A stretch of DNA of 64,000 nt from the NCBI RefSeq assembly GCF_002959895.1, contig NZ_PPDD01000009.1, positions 62,001 to 126,000 of the forward strand, in the 5' to 3' direction. This document shows, one piece after another, positions 44,893 to 53,926 of this stretch. Position numbers and translations under genes: made by a program. How positions within the stretch are numbered: the stretch's first letter is position 1; each line of letters begins with the position of its first letter. This DNA comes from Veillonella infantium (GTDB taxonomy: Bacteria > Bacillota > Negativicutes > Veillonellales > Veillonellaceae). Under the pieces are notes generated by a model. That model searched no databases. It saw only the letters and a list, made by a program, of their open reading frames with translations, and was not told the DNA's origin.

Positions 44893-45513
44893 ATGAATAA
44901 ATTTTCTACATGGCTTTGGCGTACTGCCTTTTGGTTGCGCTATAAAGTCGGCTATGGACTAAAGGTATATGGGCGTGATAATTTTCCTATGGAAGGTCCC
45001 GTTATTGTTGTACCCAATCATTTAAGTAACAATGATCCACCTATCTGCGGCTATGCATTACCTAGACATGTACATTTCATGGCGAAACAGGAGTTATTTG
45101 TGAATCCCATTTCTCGATTTTTCTGTACATGGCTTGGTGCGTTTCCACTAAATCGCGGTGCTATCGACAAGGTAGCTATACGTCATGCATTAGGATTATT
45201 GAAAGACAATAAGGTGCTAGGGATATTTGCTGAAGGAAACCGTCAAAAGAGCGGTAAGCTTGGAAGATTTCATGATGGCGCAGCATCAATTGCATTGCGT
45301 ACAGGCATTGGTATAACACCAGTTGCTATTATTGGATCTCATAATATGAAGAAAAATCAAGTGGCTTGTATTATTGGTAAACAAGTTCCTGTAAATAAAG
45401 CTAAACCAACACCTGAAGCAATCAAAGAGGTTAATGACCGCGTTAAAGGTGAAATTCAACGCATGATAGATTCGTATCATGAAAATCGTATAGAGGAGAC
45501 TTTATGGAAATAA
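44893..45513 (+). CDS. plsC: 1-acyl-sn-glycerol-3-phosphate acyltransferase
   Basis: PlsC adds the second acyl chain to make phosphatidic acid at the inner membrane. The 206 residues show the acyltransferase motifs NHLSNNDPP (HxxxxD near residue 43), GAFPLNRG and FAEGNRQKSG (EGxR). A short hydrophobic N-terminal part (WLWRTAFWL) may help it associate with the membrane. It starts one base after the cmk stop and overlaps ispH-S1 by 10 bases. plsY and gpsA lie about 3 kb downstream, so most of the phospholipid entry steps are in this region. Confidence 0.93.
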   Translation: MNKFSTWLWRTAFWLRYKVGYGLKVYGRDNFPMEGPVIVVPNHLSNNDPPICGYALPRHVHFMAKQELFVNPISRFFCTWLGAFPLNRGAIDKVAIRHALGLLKDNKVLGIFAEGNRQKSGKLGRFHDGAASIALRTGIGITPVAIIGSHNMKKNQVACIIGKQVPVNKAKPTPEAIKEVNDRVKGEIQRMIDSYHENRIEETLWK

Positions 45514-47402
45514 TTTTGGCTGAAAATCATGGCTTTTGTTATGGTGTTAAGCGAGCCGTTGAAATGGCTAATGAAGCTGCAGATGGTAAGGGTAAAAGTT
45601 ATACATTAGGTCCTATCATTCATAATCCTCAAGTTGTAGGTCGCCTTGAAAGTAAAGGTGTAAGTCCTATTCAAGAGGTAGCAGATATTGACGAAGGGAC
45701 AATGATTATTCGATCTCATGGTGTAGGCCCTGCTATTTATGCAGAAGCTGAAGAAAAGGGATTACATATTTTAGATGCTACATGTCCTCATGTAAAAAAA
45801 GCGCAACAAGATGCTAAGTCTGTCATAGAAGATGGAATGACTTTGGTGATTTTGGGCGAAAAAAACCATCCTGAGGTAAAAAGTATCAATTTATGGGCAA
45901 ATAACAAAGGAATAATCATCGAAGATGAAGAATCCGCCCAAAAACTACAAATTGTGGAAAAAATGGGTGTTGTTGTACAAACAACCTTTTCACAATTCAA
46001 ATTTAACAGTATAATAGAGATATTAGAGAAAAAATCTAAGAATCTTAAGGTTTTCAAAACGATATGCAATGCAACGCAAGAACGACAGAACTCTGCCGTT
46101 GACTTAGCACGTAATGTAGATCTTATGATAGTGATAGGCGGTAAGAATAGCGGAAACACAAACCGATTGGCAGAGGTTTGTCGTGACGTTGGATGTACAA
46201 CTTATCACATTGAAACTTCTACTGAATTACAACTGGAATGGTTTAACCGAGTACAGACGGTAGGAGTTACAGCAGGAGCATCGACTCCCGACTGGATTAT
46301 TAAGGAGGTCATTGAGACAATGAAAGATTTTGCAGAATTATTAGCAGCAGAAGGTCAAGAAGAATTTAAGAAAGGGAACGTTGTAGAAGGTACAGTAGTT
46401 CAAGTTGAAGATGAACGCGCTTATGTATCTTTTGGCTACAAAACTGAAGCCATTTTGAACAGAACTGAAATTTCTTATCCAGCACCAGAATCTGCCAAAG
46501 ATGTGTTGAAAAATGGTGATGAAATTAAAGCAGTTATCATGAACCACATCAAAGAAGATAATCCTATTTATCTTTCCATGACTCGCTTGGCTAAAGATGA
46601 AGATTGGCAATATGTTATCGAAGCACAAGAAAAAGATGAAGCTATCGTATGTAAAGGTATTGATGCTATCCCAGCAGGTTTGGTAGTAACAGTTAAATCC
46701 CTTCGTGGTTTCATTCCATTGTCCCAAGGTGATGTTCATTTCGTAAAATCCTTGGACAACTTGGTTGGTACAGAATTCGAAGCTAAAGTACTTGAAATCG
46801 AAGAAAAGAAAAACCGTTTGGTTCTTTCCCGTCGTGCAGTATTGGAAGTAGAACGTCAAGCTAAATTAGCTGAAGCATTGAAAAACATCAACGTTGGCGA
46901 CAACTATAAAGGTATTGTTCGTAAAATCATGCCTTATGGTGCTTTCGTAGATATCGGTGGTATTGAAGGTTTACTTCACATTTCCGACATTTCTTGGCAA
47001 AAAATCAAAAAAGTGGAAGATGTTCTTTCCGTTGGTCAAGAAATCGAAGTTAAATTACAATCCTTCGACGCTGAAAGCAACAAATTATCCTTGTCCTTAA
47101 AAGCTTTGACTAAGAGCCCATGGGACGTAGCTGAAGAAACATTGCATGTTGGCGATGTTATTAACGGCAAAGTTGTTCGTTTGGTAGCTTACGGTGCATT
47201 CGTAGCTGTTAACGACGACATTCAAGGTTTACTTCACATTTCTCAAATTACAAAACAACGTAATGCGAAAGTTGAAGATTACTTAAACCGCGGTCAAGAA
47301 GTAGAAGTTAAAATCATTTCTCTAAACAAAGACGAAAAGAAATTGGGTTTGGCTTTAACTGAATTGATGGAAGCAAAAGAAACTGCAGAAGACGCTGAAT
47401 AA
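45504..47402 (+). CDS. ispH: IspH (HMBPP reductase)-ribosomal protein S1 fusion
   Basis: The 632 residues join two unrelated proteins. Residues 1 to about 275 are IspH, the 4Fe-4S enzyme that makes IPP and DMAPP in the MEP isoprenoid pathway, with cluster cysteines in NHGFCYGVKRA, DATCPHVKKA and TICNATQER, KNHPEV, and TAGASTPDWII. Residues about 290-632 carry four S1 RNA-binding repeats (GNVVEGTVVQV, ..., GIVRKIMPYGAFVDIGG, GKVVRLVAYGAFVAV). This fusion is known from clostridia and Negativicutes. From about 46320 on, codon use becomes strongly biased (tcc, ttg, cgt, aaa) as in a ribosomal gene, and an internal SD plus ATG at 46302-46322 could give a free S1. AGAGGAG precedes the main start. 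Confidence 0.95.
   Translation: MEIILAENHGFCYGVKRAVEMANEAADGKGKSYTLGPIIHNPQVVGRLESKGVSPIQEVADIDEGTMIIRSHGVGPAIYAEAEEKGLHILDATCPHVKKAQQDAKSVIEDGMTLVILGEKNHPEVKSINLWANNKGIIIEDEESAQKLQIVEKMGVVVQTTFSQFKFNSIIEILEKKSKNLKVFKTICNATQERQNSAVDLARNVDLMIVIGGKNSGNTNRLAEVCRDVGCTTYHIETSTELQLEWFNRVQTVGVTAGASTPDWIIKEVIETMKDFAELLAAEGQEEFKKGNVVEGTVVQVEDERAYVSFGYKTEAILNRTEISYPAPESAKDVLKNGDEIKAVIMNHIKEDNPIYLSMTRLAKDEDWQYVIEAQEKDEAIVCKGIDAIPAGLVVTVKSLRGFIPLSQGDVHFVKSLDNLVGTEFEAKVLEIEEKKNRLVLSRRAVLEVERQAKLAEALKNINVGDNYKGIVRKIMPYGAFVDIGGIEGLLHISDISWQKIKKVEDVLSVGQEIEVKLQSFDAESNKLSLSLKALTKSPWDVAEETLHVGDVINGKVVRLVAYGAFVAVNDDIQGLLHISQITKQRNAKVEDYLNRGQEVEVKIISLNKDEKKLGLALTELMEAKETAEDAE
45988..46016 (+). promoter_or_regulatory. 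Possible internal promoter within ispH
   Basis: TTTTCA (45988-45993) and a perfect TATAAT (46011-46016) are 17 bases apart. A second, weaker pair is TTGACT (46099-46104) and TATGAT (46124-46129) with a 19-base spacer. Either could raise S1 over IspH levels. Both lie in coding sequence and may be chance. Confidence 0.35.
46302..46322 (+). promoter_or_regulatory. Internal ribosome binding site and ATG for a free S1 protein
   Basis: AAGGAGGT (46302-46309) is a perfect anti-16S match, and an in-frame ATG follows at 46320 after 10 bases. Translation from it would give a 360-residue protein starting MKDFAELLAAEGQEEF and containing all four S1 repeats. The 5' codons AAG GAG GTC encode KEV of the IspH end. 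Confidence 0.6.
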
Positions 47403-47415
47403 TTCATTGTCTAAT

Positions 47416-47450
47416 AAAAGGCTAACCAAGGTTTCCTTGGTTAGCCTTTT
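47416..47450 (+). terminator. Terminator of the scpA-to-ispH-S1 gene group
   Basis: AAAAGGCTAACCAAG (47416-47430) pairs perfectly with CTTGGTTAGCCTTTT (47436-47450) around GTTTC, followed by T. Confidence 0.95.
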
Positions 47451-47479
47451 TGCGTACTTTACGTAGAATATGATAAAAT
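47450..47479 (+). promoter_or_regulatory. Promoter of der
   Basis: TTGCGT (47450-47455) and TAAAAT (47474-47479) are 18 bases apart, with an extended -10 TGA in front. The -35 element overlaps the T tail of the terminator. Confidence 0.5.
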
Positions 47480-47515
47480 ATAGTAATGTATTAGATTAGA
47501 TAATGAGGTGAAACC

Positions 47516-48850
47516 ATGGCAAAACCATTAGTGGCTGTTGTAGGTCGTCCAAATGTAGGGAAATCTACACTTTTTAATGCCATTGTTAATAAACGAATCT
47601 CTATTGTTGAAGATATTCCTGGTGTAACACGGGATCGTATTTACTTTGACGCAGAGTGGTTAAATCGTGAATTTACAATGATAGATACAGGTGGTATCGA
47701 ATTCATAACAGATAATAGTCATGTTATTCCTAAGATGATGCGTTTACAAGCTGAATTAGCAATTGAAGAAGCGGATGTAATTTTATTTGTTGTTGATGGT
47801 AAACAAGGAATTGTTCCTGCCGATGAAGAAGTTGCAAATATATTACGTGCTAGCGGTAAACCTGTAGTTTTAGTTGTTAATAAAATTGACAGTGTCAATC
47901 AAGAACCTAATATTTATGAATTCTATAATCTTGGCTTAGGTGATCCAATTGGTATTTCTGCTAAGAATTTAATGAATTTAGGTGACTTGCTAGACGATAC
48001 GGTTAAACATTTCCCTCCAGTTGGTACAAATGTTGATGATGAAGATACTATTCACGTAGCGGTTATTGGCCGTCCTAATGTAGGTAAATCTTCTTTGACT
48101 AATGCATTATTAGGGCAAGACCGCGTAATCGTATCTGATGTAGCAGGCACAACACGTGATTCCATCGATACATATTGGACCCATGGAGATCAAAAATTTG
48201 TCCTTATCGATACTGCAGGCATGCGACGTAAATCTAAAATCGAAGAAGCTGTTGAACGATATAGTATTGTGCGTTCTTTACGCTCCGTAGACCGTTCGGA
48301 TATTGTTGTTCTTGTACTTGATGCTCAAGATGGTGTTACAGAACAAGATAAGAAAATTGCTGGTTATGCCTATGAAGCAGGCAAGGGTGTAATTATTGTT
48401 GTAAACAAATGGGATCTTGTTGAAAAAGATGATAAAACAACTCTGCGCTTTACTGAAGATATTTATGATGAATTAGGGTTCTTACAGTTTGCGCCGATTT
48501 TATTTGCATCTGCATTGACTAAGCAACGTATTCATCGCTTAGCTGATATGTTGAAATTCGTTTCTGAACAACAGTATCGCCGTGTATCTACAGGTACATT
48601 AAATCAATTATTGCAAGATGCTCAAACAGTAAATCCGGTCCCATCTCGTAATGGCAGAATTCCAAAGATTTACTATATGACACAAGCAAGTGTTAAACCA
48701 CCTACATTTATTTTGTTTGTAAATGAACCAGAGTTAATTCACTTCTCGTATATGCGTTTCTTGGAAAATAGATTACGTGAGTCCTTTGGCTTTGAAGGAA
48801 CACCAATTCGTTTAGTGTTGCGTGGTAAGAAACGGGATGATGAAGACTAA
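47516..48850 (+). CDS. der: GTPase Der (EngA)
   Basis: Der is an essential GTPase of 50S assembly with two G domains in tandem. The 444 residues show the first G domain (VVGRPNVGKSTLFNAIV near residue 8, DTGGIE, VNKID), the second (VIGRPNVGKSSLTNALL near residue 182, DTAGMRRKSKI, VNKWD) and the C-terminal KH-like domain (about 350-444; GRIPKIYYMTQASVKPPTFILF). plsY overlaps its stop by one base (taATG). Confidence 0.97.
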   Translation: MAKPLVAVVGRPNVGKSTLFNAIVNKRISIVEDIPGVTRDRIYFDAEWLNREFTMIDTGGIEFITDNSHVIPKMMRLQAELAIEEADVILFVVDGKQGIVPADEEVANILRASGKPVVLVVNKIDSVNQEPNIYEFYNLGLGDPIGISAKNLMNLGDLLDDTVKHFPPVGTNVDDEDTIHVAVIGRPNVGKSSLTNALLGQDRVIVSDVAGTTRDSIDTYWTHGDQKFVLIDTAGMRRKSKIEEAVERYSIVRSLRSVDRSDIVVLVLDAQDGVTEQDKKIAGYAYEAGKGVIIVVNKWDLVEKDDKTTLRFTEDIYDELGFLQFAPILFASALTKQRIHRLADMLKFVSEQQYRRVSTGTLNQLLQDAQTVNPVPSRNGRIPKIYYMTQASVKPPTFILFVNEPELIHFSYMRFLENRLRESFGFEGTPIRLVLRGKKRDDED

Positions 48851-49446
48851 TGGATATTATGGTTATCGTATATGCTATATTGGCATATCTTATTGGTTCA
48901 ATTCCTAGTGGTTTAATTATTGGTAAAACCTTCTTTAATACAGATGTCCGCCAATATGGTTCTAAAAATATAGGTGCCACTAACACATATCGCGTTATAG
49001 GTCTCAAAGCTGCATTACCTGTATTTCTCTGTGATGCCTTAAAAGGCGCGGCTGGGGTAGTATTATTATCCTCTTATGGACCTATGTATATGATCTTAGG
49101 TGGTATTCTTGCTATGATGGGCCATAACTGGTCTATATTCTTAGGCTTTAAAGGTGGTCGTGGCGTAGCTACAGGACTAGGTGTATTAATTGCTTTGTCA
49201 CCATTAGTTGCTTTGATTGCCTTCTTGGTATGGGGCGTTATTGTCTATTTCACTAAGCTCGTATCACTAGGATCAATTATAGCTGCCGCTTTGGTACCAA
49301 TCTTAATGTATTTTACAGGCGAATCTTATTGGTTCGTTGGCTTTGGCGCTTTGGCTGCTTTATTTGTCATTGTTCGCCATTGGGATAATATCAAACGTTT
49401 ACTTGCAGGTAATGAGTTAAAAGTAGAACGTATCAAAAAGGATTAA
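48850..49446 (+). CDS. plsY: Acyl-phosphate:glycerol-3-phosphate acyltransferase
   Basis: PlsY is a membrane enzyme that acylates glycerol 3-phosphate from acyl-phosphate, the first phospholipid step. The 198 residues form several helices and the conserved loops IPSGLIIGKTFFNTDVRQYG and GSKNIGATNTYRVIG, GHNWSIFLGFKGGRGVATGLG and VIVRHWDNIKRLLAG. The following gpsA supplies glycerol 3-phosphate, so the pair is functionally linked. Confidence 0.96.
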   Translation: MDIMVIVYAILAYLIGSIPSGLIIGKTFFNTDVRQYGSKNIGATNTYRVIGLKAALPVFLCDALKGAAGVVLLSSYGPMYMILGGILAMMGHNWSIFLGFKGGRGVATGLGVLIALSPLVALIAFLVWGVIVYFTKLVSLGSIIAAALVPILMYFTGESYWFVGFGALAALFVIVRHWDNIKRLLAGNELKVERIKKD

Positions 49447-49449
49447 TAT

Positions 49450-50448
49450 ATGAATGTTGTTGTTGTCGGCTCTGGTAGCTGGGGTACTGCTCTTGCTATT
49501 AAATCCGTATTAGCTGGAAATACCACAACTTTATATTGTCGTCGCCCAGAATTTGCAGATCAATTAGCTAAAGATTTGGAGAATAAAGAGTATTTACCTG
49601 GCGTAACATTACCAAATGAATTAGTATATAGTTCAGATCTTGCTACCTGTATTAAAGGGGCTGATATCATTCTCATGGTTACGCCATCTGTACATGTACG
49701 TACTAGTTTAGAGTCTATTAGACCATATGCTCATAAAGAACAATCGTATATACTTTGTTCAAAAGGTGTAGAGCGTACTACTGGCAAATTGCTGACTACA
49801 GTTATGAGAGAGGTTCTAGGAACAGTTGGATGTAATCTCGCTGTTTTATCTGGTCCAAACCATGCGGAAGAAATTGGACGAGATTTACCGGCTGCATCTG
49901 TTTTAAGTACAGAAGATCTTGATGTGGCCACGATGTTACAGAAAGCATTATGTAGTCAAAACTTTAGAATTTATGCAAATACCGATATTACTGGTGTTGA
50001 GTTAGCGGGGGCTACAAAGAATATTATTGCTCTCGCTGCTGGTATTGTAGACGGTCTAAAGTTAGGGGATAACTGTAAAGCATTGCTCTTAACACGTGGG
50101 TTGCATGAGATGACTCGTTTTGGTGTAGCCTTAGGTGCTCAAAAAGAAACCTATGCCGGCCTAGCTGGTATGGGAGATTTGATTGCCACATGTATGAGTC
50201 CCCATGGTCGCAACCGGGCAGCTGGACAACAATTAGCAGATGGAAATACGATGGACTATATTATTAATCATACGAATATGGTTGTAGAAGGTTTCTTTGC
50301 TACTGACATTATTTATAAAATGGCTTGTGAACATCATATTGAAATGCCAATAACAAAGGCTTTATATGAAGTTTTATATGAAGAAAAATCTCCTGCTTTG
50401 GCATTAGCAGAATTGATGGGACGAGATATTAAAATTGAAGTATCATAA
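49450..50448 (+). CDS. gpsA: Glycerol-3-phosphate dehydrogenase [NAD(P)+]
   Basis: GpsA reduces dihydroxyacetone phosphate to glycerol 3-phosphate for phospholipids. The 332 residues show the nucleotide loop VVVGSGSWGTALA, the SGPNHAEEIGRDLPAAS block, the catalytic Lys segment ATKNIIALAAGIVDGLKLGDN and the GMGDLIATCMSPHGRNR block. It follows plsY directly after three bases. Confidence 0.96.
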   Translation: MNVVVVGSGSWGTALAIKSVLAGNTTTLYCRRPEFADQLAKDLENKEYLPGVTLPNELVYSSDLATCIKGADIILMVTPSVHVRTSLESIRPYAHKEQSYILCSKGVERTTGKLLTTVMREVLGTVGCNLAVLSGPNHAEEIGRDLPAASVLSTEDLDVATMLQKALCSQNFRIYANTDITGVELAGATKNIIALAAGIVDGLKLGDNCKALLLTRGLHEMTRFGVALGAQKETYAGLAGMGDLIATCMSPHGRNRAAGQQLADGNTMDYIINHTNMVVEGFFATDIIYKMACEHHIEMPITKALYEVLYEEKSPALALAELMGRDIKIEVS

Positions 50449-50515
50449 ATAAAAGATACTTTTAATTTGGTTATTTATATACTATAATTAATGAGTATAA
50501 TCTTGTGAGGGTTGT

Positions 50516-51067
50516 ATGCGAATTATTGGCGGAACTGCAAAGGGACATACTATAAAAGCACCTAAAGGGGTAGATACTAGACCTACACTTGATCGTGTTC
50601 GTGAAAGTGTGTTTAATGTATTATCTAATAGAGGTATATTTGGTACTCATGTATTAGATATATTTTCAGGTACAGGTGCAGTAGCTATTGAAGCCTTAAG
50701 TCGTGGTGCAGCACATGCAGTAGCGGTAGACTTTAAAACAGGAAAATTGATTTTGGAGAATGCCAAACATTGTCATGTGGAAGATCGGTTAGAAATCATT
50801 CCGAGGAAACTTTCACAATTAAAAAATTATATAATGGGACGACAGTTCGATTATATTTTTTCTGATCCACCATATGAAAATGGATTTATACAAGAAACCA
50901 TAGATATGGTTGTAGACTGTGATTTATTAAAGCCTGAAGGTGTTTTATTACTAGAGCACCATAAGGACGAGGCATTTACCTTGCCTGAATCATGGAAATG
51001 TATAAAAGAACAGAAATTTGGTTATACGATGGTTTCCTATTTTGTAAACACTGCTGAAAGGAGCTAA
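50516..51067 (+). CDS. rsmD: 16S rRNA (guanine-966-N2) methyltransferase RsmD
   Basis: RsmD methylates G966 of 16S rRNA in the assembled 30S head. The 183 residues show the RsmD start MRIIGGTAKGHTIKAPKG, TRPTLDRVRESVFNVL, the SAM-binding VLDIFSGTGAVAIEALSRGA and the catalytic FSDPPYENG. coaD follows after four bases, the usual rsmD-coaD pairing. TATAAT at 50496-50501 may belong to a promoter, but I see no good -35. Confidence 0.95.
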   Translation: MRIIGGTAKGHTIKAPKGVDTRPTLDRVRESVFNVLSNRGIFGTHVLDIFSGTGAVAIEALSRGAAHAVAVDFKTGKLILENAKHCHVEDRLEIIPRKLSQLKNYIMGRQFDYIFSDPPYENGFIQETIDMVVDCDLLKPEGVLLLEHHKDEAFTLPESWKCIKEQKFGYTMVSYFVNTAERS

Positions 51068-51071
51068 ACCT

Positions 51072-51563
51072 GTGCGTATAGGTGTGTGTCCGGGTAGTTT
51101 TGACCCAGTAACAAATGGACATGTTGATATTTTTGAACGAGGCAGTCGATTAGTTGATAAATTAATCATTGCTGTCAGCTCTAACCCAAATAAAAATTCC
51201 TTATTTACCATGGAAGAACGGGTTGAGATGATTCAAAATTCTGTCAAACATATTCCTAATGTTGAAATTGATTGTACAGGTGGTCTACTTAACCAGTATG
51301 TTAAATCTAAGAATGCCACTATAATCATTCGAGGATTGCGAGCTTTAAGTGACTTTGAATATGAATTTCAACGTGCGTTGTTTGCAAAATATTTGGATGA
51401 TGATATTGAAACTGTATTTATTATGACAAATAATAAATACTCTTTCGTCAGCTCCACAGGTATTCGTGAACTTGCAAAATTTGGCGGTAAGCTAGATGGT
51501 TTAGTTCCGGATGATGTTAAGGAAAAACTTGAAGAACGCTTTAATACGGTCCATAATAAATAG
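51072..51563 (+). CDS. coaD: Phosphopantetheine adenylyltransferase
   Basis: CoaD makes dephospho-CoA, the step before the last in CoA synthesis. The 163 residues have GVCPGSFDPVTNGHVDIFER, IIIRGLRALSDFEYEFQ and the C-terminal YSFVSSTGIRELAKFGG, all of normal length. It starts with GTG behind AAAGGAG in the rsmD end. The earlier step enzyme CoaBC is encoded at 56004, about 4.4 kb downstream. Confidence 0.96.
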   Translation: MRIGVCPGSFDPVTNGHVDIFERGSRLVDKLIIAVSSNPNKNSLFTMEERVEMIQNSVKHIPNVEIDCTGGLLNQYVKSKNATIIIRGLRALSDFEYEFQRALFAKYLDDDIETVFIMTNNKYSFVSSTGIRELAKFGGKLDGLVPDDVKEKLEERFNTVHNK

Positions 51564-51574
51564 GGGTGAAATGT

Positions 51575-52042
51575 ATGAAAACAGAAAAATTATTAGAAGA
51601 TTTAGAGGTTCTTATTGAATCTAGCAGCCGTATTCCTATGACTACAAAACGTATGGTTGAGGAAGACGAAATTATGCGTATTATTGATTCTATTCAAGAG
51701 TCTTTACCATTGGAACTTGAAGAGTCTCGTCGTATTGTAGCAGATAAAGATAAAGTACTAGCTGATGCTCAACGTCAAGCTGAAACTTTGATTGATCAAG
51801 CTAAAGACTACATTGCTAAATTAACTGCTGAAAGTGAACTAGTTAAACAAGCTCAAGAACAAGCTAATCAAATTATCAATGCAGCTAACCAATCCTCTGA
51901 GGAATTGAAATCCAGCTCCATTCAATATGCTGGTGATGTTCTTAAATATGTGGAAAACAATTTAGAAAAAACATTGGAAAGCTTACGTCAAAATCGTGAA
52001 AGTTTGAAACAAACTGAACAACGTACAGAAGAAAACCAATAA
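51575..52042 (+). CDS. Coiled-coil protein of unknown function after coaD
   Basis: The 155 residues are mostly helical and charged. The first part (LEDLEVLIESSSRIPMTTK and VEEDEIMRIIDSIQESLP) resembles the start of small coiled-coil proteins that often follow coaD in Negativicutes and clostridia; the rest is a continuous coiled coil (about 55-155) rich in Glu, Gln and Ala, with no membrane segment. ATG 51575 is chosen because AGGGGTG (51562-51568) lies six bases upstream. I do not know its function. A DivIVA-like or ATP-synthase-b-like scaffold role is only a guess. Confidence 0.8.
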   Translation: MKTEKLLEDLEVLIESSSRIPMTTKRMVEEDEIMRIIDSIQESLPLELEESRRIVADKDKVLADAQRQAETLIDQAKDYIAKLTAESELVKQAQEQANQIINAANQSSEELKSSSIQYAGDVLKYVENNLEKTLESLRQNRESLKQTEQRTEENQ

Positions 52043-52051
52043 TATTATAAG

Positions 52052-52086
52052 AAAAGAAGCGAAGGATTTCCTTCGCTTCTTTTTTA
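52052..52086 (+). terminator. Bidirectional terminator
   Basis: GAAGCGAAGG (52056-52065) pairs perfectly with CCTTCGCTTC (52070-52079) around ATTT. It is preceded by A and followed by T on both strands, so it can end both the coiled-coil gene and the convergent rqcH gene. Confidence 0.93.
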
Positions 52087-53799
52087 TTCATTATAATTAT
52101 CAGGTTTTTTAGGCTCAACGATCATTGTTTGATGAGTGCTAAAAATAACAAAACCAAGTGGAGACCCAGGTGGCTTTTTTATATTTTTGATGTATGTATA
52201 ATCTACAGGTACTTTGCTGGTTTTACGTGCCTTACTAAAGTAGGCTGCGTATTGAGCGACTTTAGATAGAATCATATCATCAGGCTCTACATTAAGTCTT
52301 AATATGAGATGGGAACCTTGAATATCTTGTGTATGGAACCAAATATCTGTTGGTTTGGCAAATCGATGAGTCAAATATTCATTTTGTTGATTGTTACGGC
52401 CAATAAATATTTCACCTTCATCGATGGTTAAATGAATGTAATTTGATTTACCTAATTTATATGATAATGGCTTCTTCGATTTTTTAATAATGCCTGCATC
52501 CATACATTCTTTACGAATTTCTTCTAAGCTTTCACGGGTAGTGGCTAATGAAATACTATATAAAATTGATTTGAGATATTCAAGTTTTGTAGTACTAGCA
52601 TTAAGTTGATATTCACCACTGACCATACGATTTTTTAATTTAGTATAGAGCTTATAATACCATTGACCGTTTTCTACAATTGTAAGATTTGGCTTTAGAG
52701 GAATTGTTAATAATTCTCCATCTTCAGAAAGAAGATTTGGTAATTGGATAGAAGGTTCATATTGAACTTGTAAGTGAGCATTAATCATTAAGATATCACC
52801 ATATAGTTTATATGTATCCATTTTATTGGTGTCATCTAATTCATCTTTAATCTTTTGATGACGAACTTCTTCTTTTTTTATGGCTGCTGTTAAGATCTTT
52901 TCTAGTTCTTTATCTGCAGTGTGAATGGATTTTGTATTATGAATCGATTCTTCTAAGGCTTCTGAAATCGTACTATATTCTTTAAGGACTTTATAATTTT
53001 GTAGGATAAAAGTGGCATGTGCTTTTTTATTATTATCATTAATTAAAGTAAGCAAACCATTACTTTCATTGAGCTTAATTTTTAACTCATATAACGCCTT
53101 AGCTAAGGCATCAACTTGCGTGGGAATTAAGTCACTTATGATTTCATTACCACTAAGATCTGAAGTCAATAATACTTCATCCAATAAAGGTTTACCAAAA
53201 CCGTTAAAGATGGCACGTATAGATTGTTGTACAGTGCCATCACCGAAGGAGGTAAGTAAATTTTTGATTTCATTATAATCAAAATCCATTAAACTCACAC
53301 GATTAGCATTAGGTGGTAATTCATAGTGTAGTTTAGGACTTATAGAACGTTCACGATTCATTAAAGGCGATACATGAATTAATGATTCTAGAATAACTCC
53401 ATCTTGAACAAAGATACAGTTTGAATACTTGCCCATTAGTTCCACATATATAAATGTACTCGTAATAGAACCATCCATTTCAAGCTTATCCGTTTGGATA
53501 CACATGATTCGATCACCATTGATTTGTTCAACCTTTACAATACGGCTACCCTCAATATGTTTACGAAGAAACATACATAGTGAACTAGGTTCCTTTGGTA
53601 AATCTTGAAGAGGTTTGCTGAGATACATTGCGGGGGTTGCACCAACAGTGATGACTAGGCTTTGATCTTCGTTAAGTGCACGAATTTTAAATAGTAATGT
53701 AGTTTTATCTATTTGATATAATTTTTGTATTTGACCTGTTTGTAATCGCTCATTTAGTTCTTTAGCGAGAACAGACATGGTAAGTCCGTCTAAATTCAT
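52084..53799 (-). CDS. rqcH: RqcH (Rqc2/NFACT family) ribosome quality control protein
   Basis: RqcH binds stalled 50S-nascent-chain complexes and adds alanine tails to mark the chain for degradation. The 571 residues have the NFACT-N domain (MNLDGLTMSVLAKELNERL, with the conserved Asp-Arg pair in NGDRIMCIQ near residue 99), a middle helix-hairpin and coiled-coil region, and the C-terminal NFACT-R domain (PTDIWFHTQDIQGSHLILRL, KKPPGSPLGFVIF). It is alone and convergent to the coiled-coil gene. Older annotations call this family fibronectin-binding proteins; the ribosome role is the better supported one. Confidence 0.94.
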   Translation of the reverse strand: MNLDGLTMSVLAKELNERLQTGQIQKLYQIDKTTLLFKIRALNEDQSLVITVGATPAMYLSKPLQDLPKEPSSLCMFLRKHIEGSRIVKVEQINGDRIMCIQTDKLEMDGSITSTFIYVELMGKYSNCIFVQDGVILESLIHVSPLMNRERSISPKLHYELPPNANRVSLMDFDYNEIKNLLTSFGDGTVQQSIRAIFNGFGKPLLDEVLLTSDLSGNEIISDLIPTQVDALAKALYELKIKLNESNGLLTLINDNNKKAHATFILQNYKVLKEYSTISEALEESIHNTKSIHTADKELEKILTAAIKKEEVRHQKIKDELDDTNKMDTYKLYGDILMINAHLQVQYEPSIQLPNLLSEDGELLTIPLKPNLTIVENGQWYYKLYTKLKNRMVSGEYQLNASTTKLEYLKSILYSISLATTRESLEEIRKECMDAGIIKKSKKPLSYKLGKSNYIHLTIDEGEIFIGRNNQQNEYLTHRFAKPTDIWFHTQDIQGSHLILRLNVEPDDMILSKVAQYAAYFSKARKTSKVPVDYTYIKNIKKPPGSPLGFVIFSTHQTMIVEPKKPDNYNE

Positions 53800-53926
53800 A
53801 GTACTCCTTTCAATTCTATTTAGAAGTATAGTTTAGTATAACATAATGTACATATAATTCTTAGTATTTAAACACGGAATGTATAATTCGTGGTACAATA
53901 ATAAAAACTGCTAAGGAGGATATCAT

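Noticed and set aside
46341-46859. Long minus-strand frame (172 codons) opposite the S1 repeats
   Set aside because: It is a shadow of the strongly codon-biased S1 part. The protein is Phe-, Tyr- and Cys-rich low-complexity and has no start signal.
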